A DNA stretch of 64,000 nt from Gonocerus acuteangulatus (GCA_946811695.1 OX328127.1:45456611-45520610), one strand, 5' to 3'. Counted from the stretch's first letter, positions 43,821 to 54,706 are shown. Made by a program: numbers and translations. The notes: generated from the letters alone by a model not told the origin.

Positions 43821-45508
43821 TTCTAACAACCCTCACCGATCCCTGGAGTTATCAGAGAGATCCCTTCAAGTTGCAATTAATTCAACTTTAGAGTTTTCGA
43901 GATTATATTAAGTCTACGAAAGCACTCAACTTTAGATATAATATTCATGCAAAGGATTCATAATTTCTCCACTATTTCATTAGTAACGAGAAGAGGGCCT
44001 GTAAGACAGAGGAAGAGCACTTTACATTATGCCTCGGTTATGCGAGCTTAGTGCTTGTACTCTCACGAAGCTGGCTAAGTGACAAGTACTCGTTCCCACG
44101 TTTGTGGAGAAGTTGCGTTCAGAACGGTCCGTCCAGAATCTGTATAGTAGAATGGTGGTGTGGAAGAACTTATTTGTCGCTTAGTAAATACAGAATCCAT
44201 TTATATTCACTTATACTTTCCGCGTTTATTAATAGCTGTTTCTTGCCACTAAAAAAATAATCTGTTTACACGCAAAATAGGCGTTGCAGAAGTACTATAC
44301 TGGCATAGCAAGGTTGTGCATTACAGACTGGCCCTGTGATACACATTTCTAGCATCAAGTGCAGTAAAACCTATACATTATCAGTATCTCTGAGGAGTTA
44401 TGTCTGCTTATGACTAGTAGAAGCTGCGTCATTTTAGCGTGATTCCATGTCCCTATCCCAACAGTGATTTGGAATACATAAGTTAGAAGTTCTTAATATT
44501 TGCCTTTCTTGCTTTCTGATTTTTTAAGGGTAACCAAATATTACTGGAGAAGTTGTAATCAGGTTTACAAAGCTGTAATGAAATATCTAATGCAAGAGAG
44601 ATTTTCGACGCTGAACTGACCATAACGCATCTATGTTAATTGACTTGGCGCTGATACTTAACGGACGGGGTACTAAAAACCACAAGGGGACTTAACTGGC
44701 CCAAATAAGACAATTAATTTTTGTTATATAATATTATAGACCCCCCCCCCCACTCCCGTAAATCTAGTAGAGAGACAGAAACAAAAGCACACGTGCTGGG
44801 AAGTGTCACTACAACTCCCTTCTCGTCACCAGGCGACAACACAATTTGAAAAGAGAAATCACTATGCATGTTTGGACGAGGTTTTCTGCATCGATTCAGA
44901 GGGTTCAACTAGATTTATTAATATTCTGGTATTTCATAAGAAAAGTAGAAAAAGCCCTAATAGTGAACCCAGTCAGATATGAATGCAATGATCTTGACGA
45001 GGCCTCAAAAGTCAACAATGTAAAAAAGACAATATATGAAAAATGATCCCCTAAAAGAGAAATTCTTAGAAGCTTACGGAGAAAGGGATTTTGAGATGGT
45101 AGGTGACATTCCGAGGACTAAAGCAGCAGTGTGAAATAGAATTCGAACATTTGCCGAAACTGACTGACTCCTTGTAGACTCACTATGAATGTTCATTACC
45201 ATTTATACAAGTGATCTAATAGGAGGCAGATATCAATGATTGTAAGAGGCAAAACGATAATCTCGAATTTGCCCATCTGTAATTTTTTAATTAGGAATTA
45301 TAGGACTCTTTTTTTGAAGACCGATGAACCTCCAGCATGGACTGATTAGTTGCTGTGTTATAGTAACCCATTGAAATGGGCAACATATCATCGATAAATT
45401 GGCTTATAATGCTTAATGCAAGTATATTGAAAAATCATAGTACACTTAAAATCTAATAAATTGTATTCAAAAATAACTATGTACTTATTTAGAAAGTAAA
45501 TAACTTAC
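43821..45508. other. intron C-D segment, nothing recognised
   Basis: Short ORFs on both strands lack domains. A DR1-terminus-like phrase (GAAGCTGCGTCATTTTAGCG) is at about 44424. A C run (CCCCCCCCCCCC) is at 44742-44753. No gene is supported. Confidence 0.4.
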
Positions 45509-45664
45509 TAGATACTTTGGAAGTGATGTATTTAGTTCTATCAGAAAACCAAGAGTACGTTGTCTCCTCAACTTCATGATTATCAGGCCACCTTCCGCAT
45601 GTGTAGCGATAGAAGTCTTCACATGGATTAGCAGAGGTGTCCATGTTTGAAAGTAGCATACCAG
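45509..45664 (-). CDS. neprilysin-like M13 peptidase, exon C (family signature)
   Basis: 156 bp, phase 1 to phase 1, between TTTAAACAG and GTAAGTTA. It encodes AGMLLSNMDTSANPCEDFYR, then YTCGRWPDNHE and a segment ending TKYITSKVS. The MDxSxxPCxDFYxYxCGxW pattern is the hallmark of the M13 N-terminal domain; its two Cys take part in the conserved disulphides. Codons join exons B and D without a phase break. The 13-kb intron that follows is the largest seen. Confidence 0.95.
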
Positions 45665-46020
45665 CTGTTTAAACAATTAATAAATAGTATAAGACTACTC
45701 TAAGATATAGAATTATGTTTAATATTAATATTAGCTAATAATAATAAAATATGAAATTGTCAAACAAGTTTTAGTTATTAGAAAGAAGTATGAACACCTA
45801 TGTAATTAAAAATATATTTGTTTTTTTTTAATTTTATTTCAAGTGCATGAATTGTTTAAGGTAAAAGAACGTGGCACTTCTCATATTTTAATATATCTTT
45901 ATTTAAATCACACTACTAATTTAATGGCAAATATACATAGTTTGTCAATTATTTAAATCGTTTAAAATAAATGTATTTGTATAGAAACTTGTAATATATA
46001 TAAATATATATAATCTTTCG

Positions 46021-46279
46021 CATGGGCGTATAAAGAAAATAGTTTCGGGGGGGGGGGGGGGTGAGACCATTTCCGGGATATGAAATACTAACAATTTAAA
46101 ACTTGGAGTAGTTTTAAACAACTAAGACGCTATTAACTCCAAAATAATATATTTTTTAAGAGCTAAGTGATCTTATTTAATATATTTTTAAGGGTTTTAA
46201 GACACATTTTTACCGATCAAATCATAGTTTGGGGGGGGGCTGCAGCCCCCTCCGCCCATCCCCCTTATAGACGCCCATG
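46021..46279. mobile_element. hAT-type MITE, copy 2 (intron B-C)
   Basis: Same family as 2768-3040: CATGGGCGTATAAAG at one end and CTTATAGACGCCCATG at the other, with G-rich and C-rich runs inside. Flanks ATCTTTCG / ACCGTTCG agree at 6 of 8 positions, a decayed 8-bp duplication. Confidence 0.7.
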
Positions 46280-46287
46280 ACCGTTCG

Positions 46288-46605
46288 TACGATACTTTCA
46301 TAACTTGAGCCACTCATAAGACTTCAGAATACGGCCGCCATTGAAATGACGGTTAAGTTAAAGATCAGCTGATCAAATCAGCTGATGGAATCGATTGATT
46401 TCCATCATCTTCTAATCCAATGCCATTTCAATACATTATTATGAAATATATTATTTAGGTAGGTATATATTTCGTTATTTTATTTATTTATTTTTTTTAC
46501 TTCTTCATCTTCGCATTTTACAATTCAAACGTTCTCTTCAATCTTCCTTTCAATTTTCCATAATTTCTCAATTAATCCACAATATTTATGCCTTGAAAAT
46601 CAATT

Positions 46606-46639
<34 letters not shown>

Positions 46640-46871
46640 AGGTCATGCTATCAATCAGAGATGTTTTGTTTTACTATATTCTTATCATACTGTTTAACTA
46701 AGTCTGTTATGTACAATTACATCAACTTTAAATAAAACAGCATTGTATGTAAATATATATTTTTATTTATAAAACAATTTTTATCGTATAAAGACACAGG
46801 ATGGAAAACAATCGATTCAAAACCACTTAATCTGATCAGCTGTTAATAATAATTTCCTTTAATTTTAATAC
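46288..46871. other. intron B-C segment with (GT)n
   Basis: A (GT)n run at about 46614-46639 and AT-rich DNA. AATCAGCTGATC-like short palindromes lie around 46367-46385. No gene is supported. Confidence 0.4.
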
Positions 46872-46970
46872 TGGGGGCGCGTTGGCCGTAAGTGTTGAGG
46901 CGTAAGCACTTAACACTCCGTGGCAAAGATCGTGGGTTCGATCCACACTATGGGGTGGTGGCTTTTTTTT
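46872..46970 (+). repeat. tRNA-like sequence (tRNA pseudogene or SINE head)
   Basis: An A-box-like TTGGCCGTAAGTGTTGAGG and an excellent T-arm/B box (CGTGG GTTCGAT CCACA, 46931-46946) are separated by a Leu/Ser-like arrangement, followed by a T run at 46963-46970 that could end pol III transcription. The acceptor ends do not pair, so it is not a functional tRNA. Confidence 0.5.
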
Positions 46971-47371
46971 ATCTACAATTTATTATTGTCTTAATATCGC
47001 TGTAAATTATGTTTGTTATTTATAAACAACATTTATTTCATTGTACATATATTTTTTAAAAAAAAACAATGAAAGAACGCTCGCACGAAATACAGAGCAC
47101 TAATACGTATGTACATTTCATGTTTCATTGTAACCAATTCTCTTACAGAGAATAAAATATTTTGCATGAAAAACTATTCATTGTATATCGACATTTACAT
47201 GTATAAAAGGAAAAGTACAAATCCTTCATACCAGGTCAGTAAATTTGTATATGATTCAGAGCTATTATTTTCGATACTTGCCAAATAATTAATGATCTAC
47301 TAGACCCCTTGGCCTCATTACCTTAATTTCTGTAAGGCAGTGGACCGAAAGGAAAAATTAATTATCCTTAC

Positions 47372-47413
47372 CTGATTTAACACACTCCTCAGAAGAACAA
47401 ATCTGCTTCCTCC
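47372..47413 (-). CDS. neprilysin-like M13 peptidase, exon B (mini-exon)
   Basis: 42 bp, phase 1 to phase 1, between GTTTGCAG and GTAAGG. It encodes RRKQICSSEECVKS. The CxxxxC(V) element just after the membrane anchor is conserved across the M13 family. Such a short exon would be missed by ORF length alone; the call rests on the motif plus perfect phase agreement with exons A and C. Confidence 0.9.
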
Positions 47414-48080
47414 CTGCAAACAATACGCAGATTAATTACATGAAAGAGATTTATTCAAAAGATTTCTGCAGGAGGGGGGGCTATATCAAAGGAACGGTAC
47501 AATAATAGCGAAGGATATCGATTCTCAAGTCCGATTGAGGGAAACCCCGAGTTCGTAGCGTCTTTTTGCGAGGCCTCTTTGTCGTCGTTATTGACGGGTT
47601 AACGAGCTTCCTGGCTTGCCGACAGCTTGGGACACGAGAAAATGTTTATCAGACGTCTAACGTTTTTACAGGTGATTGAAAGAAATTCTGTAATTAATAT
47701 CCCTTGTGTAATACAGGAAGCTTGAAATAAGAACTCTTAATATTTAATAGCAACAAAAAAAATGTCCCACGTTTCCTCAGAGATTATTTCAAGGAGAACG
47801 TTTTCGGCAAATTAGCCCCTTTTTCAATGCCTTTGCAAAGGTCCTTATTCAGCCGACCGTTCCTCCTAGGGGTCTAGAATTCCCGAAAACGCTCCGCATA
47901 AAATATTTTTTTTTTTTTATAATTTATTTATGAGCACCCCGCATTGACAGCGTTTCGCCCCTGCATAAAATAAAACATCTGTGGAAATTGTCAACACTGT
48001 GAACATCAATTTCCACCAATTCCTGCAATGCCTTAATATTTTACATTTAATTAAACGAAACTAACACTACCGAAGGCTCA
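47414..48080. other. intron A-B segment, nothing recognised
   Basis: Includes TTTGCAAAGGTCC-type short palindromes near 47830 and a T run followed by ATAATTTATTTATGAGCACC near 47910, probably a reversed non-LTR tail. Confidence 0.4.
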
Positions 48081-48560
48081 AGTCAGGTGGCCCTATCGAA
48101 GTTTAGTCCCAATTGTGGACACCAACTCTCGCTCGTGGAAGCTTAGAAAATATGATGAGCTTTACAATCCATATGAAAGCGGAAACGTGACACGTTTCAT
48201 CAATGCCCGACTTACTGAATGGTTCGGGCACATGGAAAGGATGCCAGATGACAAAATGTTGCTTGGTAAGGTCATAAGGAGGAGGAGAGTCGGCCTTACA
48301 CGAAGAAGATGGTTGGATGAGATAGAGGAGGACCTGAGTAGGCTAGAATGGAGAGAAAAATTTCGTTTAGAGCCTTCTGCTAGAATTCAGGAACATAAAT
48401 ATGCTTTAGGTCCTCACCTATGTACACCTATGTAATATACTGTATAACATACAGCCTTCTTATTCGCACATAGCCACCGCGCATGCGCGAACTCCAGCGG
48501 ACACTTTTTGCAAAGCTTTTTTCCGTTTAGTCATCGCTAAAGCATATTTATGCTAAAAGC
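48081..48560 (+). pseudogene. 3' fragment of an RTE-like element
   Basis: The frame at 48115-48435 carries the RTE C-terminal pattern: RLTEWFGHMERMPDDKML, then RRRRVGLTRRRWLDEIEEDL, comparable with RLRWAGHVARM and GRPRIRWLD of the element at 1-2601. Nothing of the reverse transcriptase remains. The 3' UTR continues to about 48560 and is shared with 41815-41995. Confidence 0.75.
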
Positions 48561-49631
48561 AACCGATACAGCTACTTGGAGTCTGATTGTGAAGGAAGCC
48601 AAGGTCCGTCCTGGGCTTTGAGTTAAATAAGAAGAATATAAACTTAGAATTATCGCTTTTTCGTCGGCTAGGGCTACTATTACTGGTCAGCACATCCAGA
48701 TTGCACTGTCGTGTCAAAGTAATAAGGGAGAGGGGAGAAAACAATAATATTCTATAAAATGAAATTAAGTAATGAAAATAATGATTAAAACTTGTCAATA
48801 TTAAAATTAAATAGCCGTCTGGAAACCACCTACAGACAAATTGTAGAAATTTGGAATGTCAGTTCGAATAAATTATTTCTCTTAGTCAGATTTTAGTAAC
48901 AGTGCTCAGATAGTCTTCCAATAGAACAATTTAATAATAATTGTTGCATCGCCACTATGCAGTGAATTGGTTCACAATAGGAAATGCGGCTTTTGGACAC
49001 ATCACTTCCGGGAAAGCTAGCCCCAATCTCTATTCATCAAGAGCCTTCCCTGCGCCTTTAAACCTGATGGATAATCAATAATCAATCTCTTTAAGGTGCA
49101 ACAAATAAACGGTGTCATTATCAAGGGCCGAACACGATCACTGATGGAATCCTGCAGGGGCGAGCTATCTTCTCATACATATGATGGGCCTCCAACGATT
49201 TAAAATCGTGAATCACAGTCAAATCAACTGATGACTTCAATAATCAATATTTTATCTAAAATAAAAATAAATAAATTTGTAAACACAAATTAGATAGTTT
49301 ATGAAGGAGCTTGTTAAGGTTTTAAATACATTTTTAAGTACATAAAAAAATGTACTACAGAATCTCTTTGAATTTTCCTGTAAAAATTTTTAATTAGGTA
49401 TTCCATAATCAGCTGGAAAGTTTGGCATTTAGAAGTTGTATAGTAAATAAAAACTAATATTTGAGAAGATATCACTGAACGGAGTGATTAGGAAGGTGTA
49501 GATATTCGGTGTTCGGTCTTGTAGTAAATAAAACTACTTGTAATATGAAAATGTATTGTTTTGTTTTTTTTTGCTGACGTTCAAGTGTACGGCTGGGCTG
49601 TAAACAATAATGGACATGGTAAATACTAATA

Positions 49632-49632
<1 letters not shown>
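48561..49632. other. intron A-B segment with a degenerate Penelope-like end
   Basis: 49490-49620 resembles the left part of 40419-40819: GTTCGGTCTTGTAGTAAATA, AAACTACTTGTAA, then GCTGACGTTCAAG and GGCTGGGCTGTAAAC where the hammerhead would be, now unrecognisable as a ribozyme. The rest is AT-rich and unrecognised. Confidence 0.4.

Positions 49633-49702
<70 letters not shown>
49633..49702. repeat. (CA)n(TA)n microsatellite, left of the Gypsy element
   Basis: About 20 bases of CA followed by about 48 of TA up to the LTR. A TA run resumes at 54863, so the element split an existing microsatellite and its duplication cannot be delimited. Confidence 0.95.
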
Positions 49703-49706
<4 letters not shown>

Positions 49707-49858
49707 AGGAGGATAATAGCTCCCACTTTGTAAATAGGATTAAGCCTAGTATAAAAGGAAGTATTATGAGGAATAAAGTCAGTTGCTTATCAGAGCTCGT
49801 GGTGTTATTACCTACTATCCTTTTTAAAAACGTCACTTACGTGAGTAAACTCATAACT
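49703..49858 (+). repeat. Gypsy 5' LTR
   Basis: A short LTR holding a TATA box (TATAAAA, 49750-49756) and a polyadenylation signal (AATAAA, 49772-49777) only 15 bases apart, giving a very short U3. Identical to the 3' LTR. The terminal T may belong to the primer site instead. Confidence 0.93.
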
Positions 49859-49873
49859 GGTGCCGAAACCCGG
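49858..49873 (+). promoter_or_regulatory. Gypsy primer-binding site
   Basis: TGGTGCCGAAACCCGG starts at the LTR border and begins with the TGG expected to pair with a tRNA 3' CCA end. The tRNA species is not assigned. Confidence 0.75.
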
Positions 49874-49937
49874 TTTATTCGAGGTGTTCGGGATCGCTGA
49901 CGCTACGGTGTGCGTACCGTGCGACGGAACTTAGTGC

Positions 49938-51095
49938 ATGGAAACGGGTCAGTGTTCTTCACGTCTCTCGCTGCAAGATCGCCTTAATAGCAGAAGACTG
50001 GCAGAAGAACAAGAAGTTGTCATTATGGATCCTAGCACAGCTCTCACCTGGATAAAGATCCAGACATCCAACGCACACGATATGCGAACAGCAATCTCAG
50101 AGGTAGAGCGATTCACAGGAGAAATAGGCGACCTAGCGCATTTCATCAAAGCAGGGGAACGAATAAATAAAGCCATTACAGAGAAGGAAGGTCTTGGCTG
50201 GCTAGACGCTAAAGAAGTACCTGCGCTACGAGCAGCATTAGTGAACCGCATCAGCCGAAAAGTCTTAAATCTCATCCAAAGCGACGAAGATACGCCGTGG
50301 GACGACGTAAAGAAGAGATTGAAAAAGGCATACGGAGGTGGGCGGTGGGCACCTGAAGAGGATATTCTGCGGATGTTCCGAGAGACAAAAAGCCCAAAAC
50401 AGTCAGCAGGAAGTTTCGCTTCACGACTACTCGAGTGGTACGCAAAAATTTCGGATAAATTGAGCGAGCAGTATACAGCCGCTGAAGTAAAACTGAGAAT
50501 GGAGTTTTTAGAACCTGTTTTAAAAGTCCAGCTGAAGAAAGAAACGGGCAAAAGCCATGATGCGACCACAACATTCGTCGACTGCGCGCAACTAATGATC
50601 GAAGAGGACGAGAAAATTGCTGAAGAAGATTTCAATGAAGGAGAGGATAACTGGACACTCTTCAAACCACGTCGACCCCGACGAACAGGAATGAGGAGTC
50701 GAGACTGGAAAGGGGGCGAAAAGATGGAGAACAGACGAGAACGTCCCGAAAAAAGAGGAGACAGGAAACCAAGACGAACTGAAGCAAAACGATGCTACGA
50801 ATGCGGAAGTAGCAAACATTTGGCGGCACAGTGCGAGAAGACGAGATGTTTTGAATGCGGAACAGGGGGCCACGTAGCTAGAAATTGCCCGCATATCTTC
50901 AAGAGAACAGTAGATAAAGGGGAACCGATGGAGGTCAACGCCCAAAGGATGAGAAGATCCTTTACAGAGGTCGTTAGAGGAAACAGCAGTTCATCGGACT
51001 CCGGAAGCGAATGTAGCGGAACTTCCGAGACTACTTGGGTGGGACGGTCGAACCAAAGACACAAGGGACGACAAGCGAAACTTACACCGCAATGA
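49938..51095 (+). CDS. gag: Gypsy Gag polyprotein with two CCHC zinc knuckles
   Basis: 385 codons from ATG 49938 to TGA 51093-51095. The N-terminal two thirds should be the capsid-type domain, with an LxRxFxETKSPKQSAGSF region around residues 150-160 typical of retrotransposon Gag. Then come a basic linker and two knuckles, CYECGSSKHLAAQC (286-299) and CFECGTGGHVARNC (304-317), both with the C-X2-C-X4-H-X4-C spacing that binds element RNA. An alternative ATG is at 50023. The stop is in the same frame as pol, with no overlap, so Gag-Pol would need readthrough of UGA. Confidence 0.93.
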   Translation: METGQCSSRLSLQDRLNSRRLAEEQEVVIMDPSTALTWIKIQTSNAHDMRTAISEVERFTGEIGDLAHFIKAGERINKAITEKEGLGWLDAKEVPALRAALVNRISRKVLNLIQSDEDTPWDDVKKRLKKAYGGGRWAPEEDILRMFRETKSPKQSAGSFASRLLEWYAKISDKLSEQYTAAEVKLRMEFLEPVLKVQLKKETGKSHDATTTFVDCAQLMIEEDEKIAEEDFNEGEDNWTLFKPRRPRRTGMRSRDWKGGEKMENRRERPEKRGDRKPRRTEAKRCYECGSSKHLAAQCEKTRCFECGTGGHVARNCPHIFKRTVDKGEPMEVNAQRMRRSFTEVVRGNSSSSDSGSECSGTSETTWVGRSNQRHKGRQAKLTPQ

Positions 51096-54000
51096 GGAAA
51101 GTGCGTGACGCGCGGCAACCAACATAGTGTGAACAACATAGGAGGACGTAGAAAAGGAGGACGGTTGCCGATAATTGAGGAGAGGGGAAAACGTTGGCTG
51201 GTCGACACAGGGAGTTCGTGTACTATCATCTGTAGCCGAGCACTGGGATCAGTAGATGAAGACATCGAAAGGTGTAAATGTACATTAACCACACTAGGTG
51301 GCCGATGCGAAGTCGAGGGAGAACTTAAGTGGAACCTACAGCCATGGGGGCGCCCCGATAAAAACATAATGGTTCATGTGGTGAAAGACCTGCCAGCAAG
51401 CTACGATGGTATCATAGGATGTGACCTTATTACACGAGTTGGATCCAAAATTAAGCATGATGGGACGTCATGGAGGGTAAAGATAGGCATGCGCACTTAC
51501 CGAACGGATTGTGAAACTCAACCATCTCAGTGTCAATTAGGGGCAGTCATGAAAACTAGAAACAGGTGGGACCAGCTGAGAAAAATTTTTTCAGACATCT
51601 TTTGGCAAGAAGGACAACCTTTGGGAGTAACGGGCATGACAGTACATGAAATTCCCCTCAAAGAAGAAAGAGTCGTATATGTCAAGGAACGCCGATATCC
51701 ACACGTGTTAAAGGACGTAATTCGTCAGGAACTGGACAATCTATCGGAGCAAGGAATCATCGTCCCTAGTAAATCGGCCTATAATAGCCCACTTTGGGCC
51801 GTCCCAAAAGCAGGCGAGAGCGGAAAGTACCGAGTAGTGGTCGACTATCGCAAGCTCAATTCACTCACAGTCGACGAGAAGTACCCCTTACCACGACTAG
51901 ATGATATTTTAGATCGCTTAAAAGGTGCAAACATTTTCAGCACTTTGGACCTAAAAGCAGGGTACCATCAGATTAAACTACATCCCAAGGATGCAGAAAA
52001 AACCGCATTCTCCTTCGAACGAGGCCACTTCCACTTCACGAGGATGCCGTTTGGCTTGAAAAATGCACCAACGTCCTTCCAACGGCTAATGGATGAATTC
52101 CTACGAGGACTGAGCGAAGAATTCGTGCAAGTGTACATGGATGACCTCCTGGTTTTTAGCACTTCCCCGGAGGAACACGATCAGCACTTACGGAAGGTTT
52201 TTGAACGATTACGAGAGTTTGGACTCAAACTTTCCCCTCACAAAACGCGTCTCGGAGAAGCCTCTATAAAATTTTTAGGACATGTGATCTCCCAAGAAGG
52301 AGTACGACCGGATCCGGCGAAGGTAGAAGCTATTAGGCAAATGACAGTGCCAAAGGACGTCCGGGGAGTCAGAAGGACATTGGGTGTCCTGAATTACTAT
52401 AGGCGTTTCATACCAGCAATGGCTCACAGGGTTGCACAATTAAACTTACTTCTCCGTAAAGGACAAACCTTTCATATTACGGATGCCATGAGGACAGATA
52501 TTCAGAAGTGCATCAATCACCTACGCTCAGCGCCACTTCTGCATTTCCCAGATTTTCAGCGACCGTTCATCATCACAACAGACGCGAGCGAGTACGCCCT
52601 AGGAGCGGTGTTGTCACAGGCAGGGACTGACGGTGAACAACCCATCGCGTTTAGCAGCAGAAGGCTTACACCGGCGGAAATCAGGTATAGCGCCTTGGAA
52701 AGGGAACTTCTGGCAATTGTGTGGGCAGTGGACCATTTTCGGCCGTATGTGTTCGGTAGGAGGTTTACAGTGAAATCCGACCACAAACCATTACAATGGG
52801 TAGCGTCCCTCAAAGAATCGTCAGCACGAGTAGCTAGGTGGAAACATCAACTAGCCCAATACTCGTTCAAAGTAGTGCATACACCAGGTCACGAAAACGT
52901 CGTTGCGGACTGGCTCTCACGCGAACTCCCGGTAAATGCACTGTCTGCAGATGAAGAGCGACCAGTATCCTCATTGCGACGTTTTTTTCAAGACTGGACC
53001 CCGGGTGAGGAGGAGGCGGGTGAGCATCGCAGCGAGTCCACGGAATCGGTAGCAGAACGATCTGTAGAAATGCCAGAGTCAGATGACATAGTGGTACGGC
53101 ATAGGAGACATATCATCTGGAAAACAGTCACGTCTGGAACGCCTCAGATACTGTTTGGAAGACAGAGGCGAGGCACGAAGGAATGTACAGTTAGAACAGA
53201 GGCCACAGCGAACGAGGACACCATAGTTCGAGTCTTAAATGATGCCTCTACGGCTGGACAAACCACATACCTATACGTGGGCAACACGGTACTCTGGAAC
53301 CGAATTGCTACGCTGTGGAGAGAAGAGCGTATAGGCCTCGATCGCGGATTCATCCGATGTACACGGTTAGGAGAACGAATAAGTGATAAAAACCGTCAGG
53401 ATGAACTAACCTTGGCATACCACCAAGGCAAAACCAATCACCGGGGAGAGTCAGAAACATTAGCCGCACTTCAACGTTCTTATGTGTGGGACTCTATGCG
53501 AAAAACTGTGCGGCAAATAATCGGCCAATGCCGTGTATGTCAACAGGTAAAATACGAACGGCGTCCGCAACACACACGACAGGAAGTGACACCTACAGCT
53601 GACAAGCCCCTCCTACAGATCCAAATGGACACCTTCACGTGGGGCGGACAAAAATGGGTGACCGTCATTGATACCTTCAGTAAAGTGGCCATGGCGATAG
53701 CAATAGAACAGAAGTCTGCTGAGGCGATTCGCGCAGCACTACTCCAGTGGGCACAGGTGTACGGAGCCCCGACGAAGATTATCACAGACTGTGGCCGCGA
53801 ATTCAATAATAGAGTTATGAGGGACTTGCTATCATCATGGGACACTGAGCTACACCATACCACTCCGGGACGCCCCCAGGGAAGAGGAATAGTCGAGAGA
53901 CTGCACGGCACTCTTACGGAACACTTAAGATTGTTAGAAGCTAATACTAACTGCAGTGGTCAAGAGATTATGGCTCGAGCCATTCTAGCATATAACCACT

Positions 54001-54437
54001 CAGTACACGCCACAACGGGGTTTACACCACTAGAAATTCTGTTTGGCGTTGGATGCCTCCGTCGAACAGGCCCGCAAACCGGAGAGGACGAAGGGGTTAA
54101 CAACGTCATCAACGAGCTCCACAAAACCCAGAAACGTACGAGGGACGAAGCAAGACGTCGGTTGGACGAAGAAAAACGAAAAAGGGTAGCGCGTATAAAC
54201 TATCAGTTGAAGGACCTTGCTACCCCACCTCGCATAGGAGACATAGTATACAGGCGCATTTCCTCAAATCGAAAAAAAGCTCCCTTCTTATACGATGGAC
54301 CCTATAAAATAGTAACCATTCGAGAACATAACGTTGTCACCCTAGAAAACGTAGAAGATCCACATCGAAGGCGCACTTGTCACGTCGAGCAGCTCAGAAG
54401 ACCACTTTGTCCCGCTGAGGCAGATGTACAGAGATAA
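51096..54437 (+). CDS. pol: Gypsy Pol polyprotein (protease, RT, RNase H, integrase)
   Basis: Open in the gag frame from just after the gag TGA to TAA at 54435-54437. Residues counted from codon 51105: aspartic protease DTGSS at 34-38; reverse transcriptase with a DYRKLN block, LDLKAGYHQI and catalytic YMDD at 344-347; RNase H with Asp493, Glu532 and Asp559; integrase with an HHCC zinc domain (H.. NHRGE ..CRVC) and the catalytic triad Asp842, Asp895, Glu931 (D..D-35-E); and a C-terminal GPY/F module (YDGPY, 1063). The first in-frame ATG is at residue 89, after the protease site, so internal initiation would lose protease. No other stop or frameshift is seen, so the element appears potentially competent. 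Confidence 0.95.
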   Translation, partial: GKCVTRGNQHSVNNIGGRRKGGRLPIIEERGKRWLVDTGSSCTIICSRALGSVDEDIERCKCTLTTLGGRCEVEGELKWNLQPWGRPDKNIMVHVVKDLPASYDGIIGCDLITRVGSKIKHDGTSWRVKIGMRTYRTDCETQPSQCQLGAVMKTRNRWDQLRKIFSDIFWQEGQPLGVTGMTVHEIPLKEERVVYVKERRYPHVLKDVIRQELDNLSEQGIIVPSKSAYNSPLWAVPKAGESGKYRVVVDYRKLNSLTVDEKYPLPRLDDILDRLKGANIFSTLDLKAGYHQIKLHPKDAEKTAFSFERGHFHFTRMPFGLKNAPTSFQRLMDEFLRGLSEEFVQVYMDDLLVFSTSPEEHDQHLRKVFERLREFGLKLSPHKTRLGEASIKFLGHVISQEGVRPDPAKVEAIRQMTVPKDVRGVRRTLGVLNYYRRFIPAMAHRVAQLNLLLRKGQTFHITDAMRTDIQKCINHLRSAPLLHFPDFQRPFIITTDASEYALGAVLSQAGTDGEQPIAFSSRRLTPAEIRYSALERELLAIVWAVDHFRPYVFGRRFTVKSDHKPLQWVASLKESSARVARWKHQLAQYSFKVVHTPGHENVVADWLSRELPVNALSADEERPVSSLRRFFQDWTPGEEEAGEHRSESTESVAERSVEMPESDDIVVRHRRHIIWKTVTSGTPQILFGRQRRGTKECTVRTEATANEDTIVRVLNDASTAGQTTYLYVGNTVLWNRIATLWREERIGLDRGFIRCTRLGERISDKNRQDELTLAYHQGKTNHRGESETLAALQRSYVWDSMRKTVRQIIGQCRVCQQVKYERRPQHTRQEVTPTADKPLLQIQMDTFTWGGQKWVTVIDTFSKVAMAIAIEQKSAEAIRAALLQWAQVYGAPTKIITDCGREFNNRVMRDLLSSWDTELHHTTPGRPQGRGIVERLHGTLTEHLRLLEANTNCSGQEIMARAILAYNHSVHATTGFTPLEILFGVGCLRRTGPQTGEDEGVNNVINELHKTQKRTRDEARRRLDEEKRKRVARINYQLKDLATPPRIGDIVYRRISSNRKKAPFLYDGPYKIVTIREHNVVTLENVEDPHRRRTCHVEQLRRPLCPAEADVQR

Positions 54438-54692
54438 CAGCTTGTGTTCAGTCTAATTTCAATTTCGGGTTAGTGTACCACATAGAGCCCAGTTTTCCGT
54501 ACTGTTTGTAACTTCCTATTTGGTGAGAGTTGTATTTCTTTTATTTATTTATTTTTTTTTTTTTTGCTCCTTTCTCTCTTTGTCTTTGTAGACTTCCTTC
54601 CTTTTACTCTAGAATTATTTCAAGTATGATCTTTTATATTTTTTTTTGTTTTTTACTTGTTTTGTTTTGTTGTGAGTTCCTGGTGTCCCAGG

Positions 54693-54706
54693 AACTGGGG
54701 GGGAGC
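54693..54706 (+). promoter_or_regulatory. Gypsy polypurine tract
   Basis: AACTGGGGGGGAGC lies immediately upstream of the 3' LTR, the usual place for the plus-strand primer. The interval 54438-54692 is T-rich untranslated sequence without a further ORF of note. Confidence 0.75.

Noticed and set aside
46872..46970. functional tRNA gene
   Set aside because: The T arm is good but the acceptor ends do not pair and no clean anticodon arm could be drawn.
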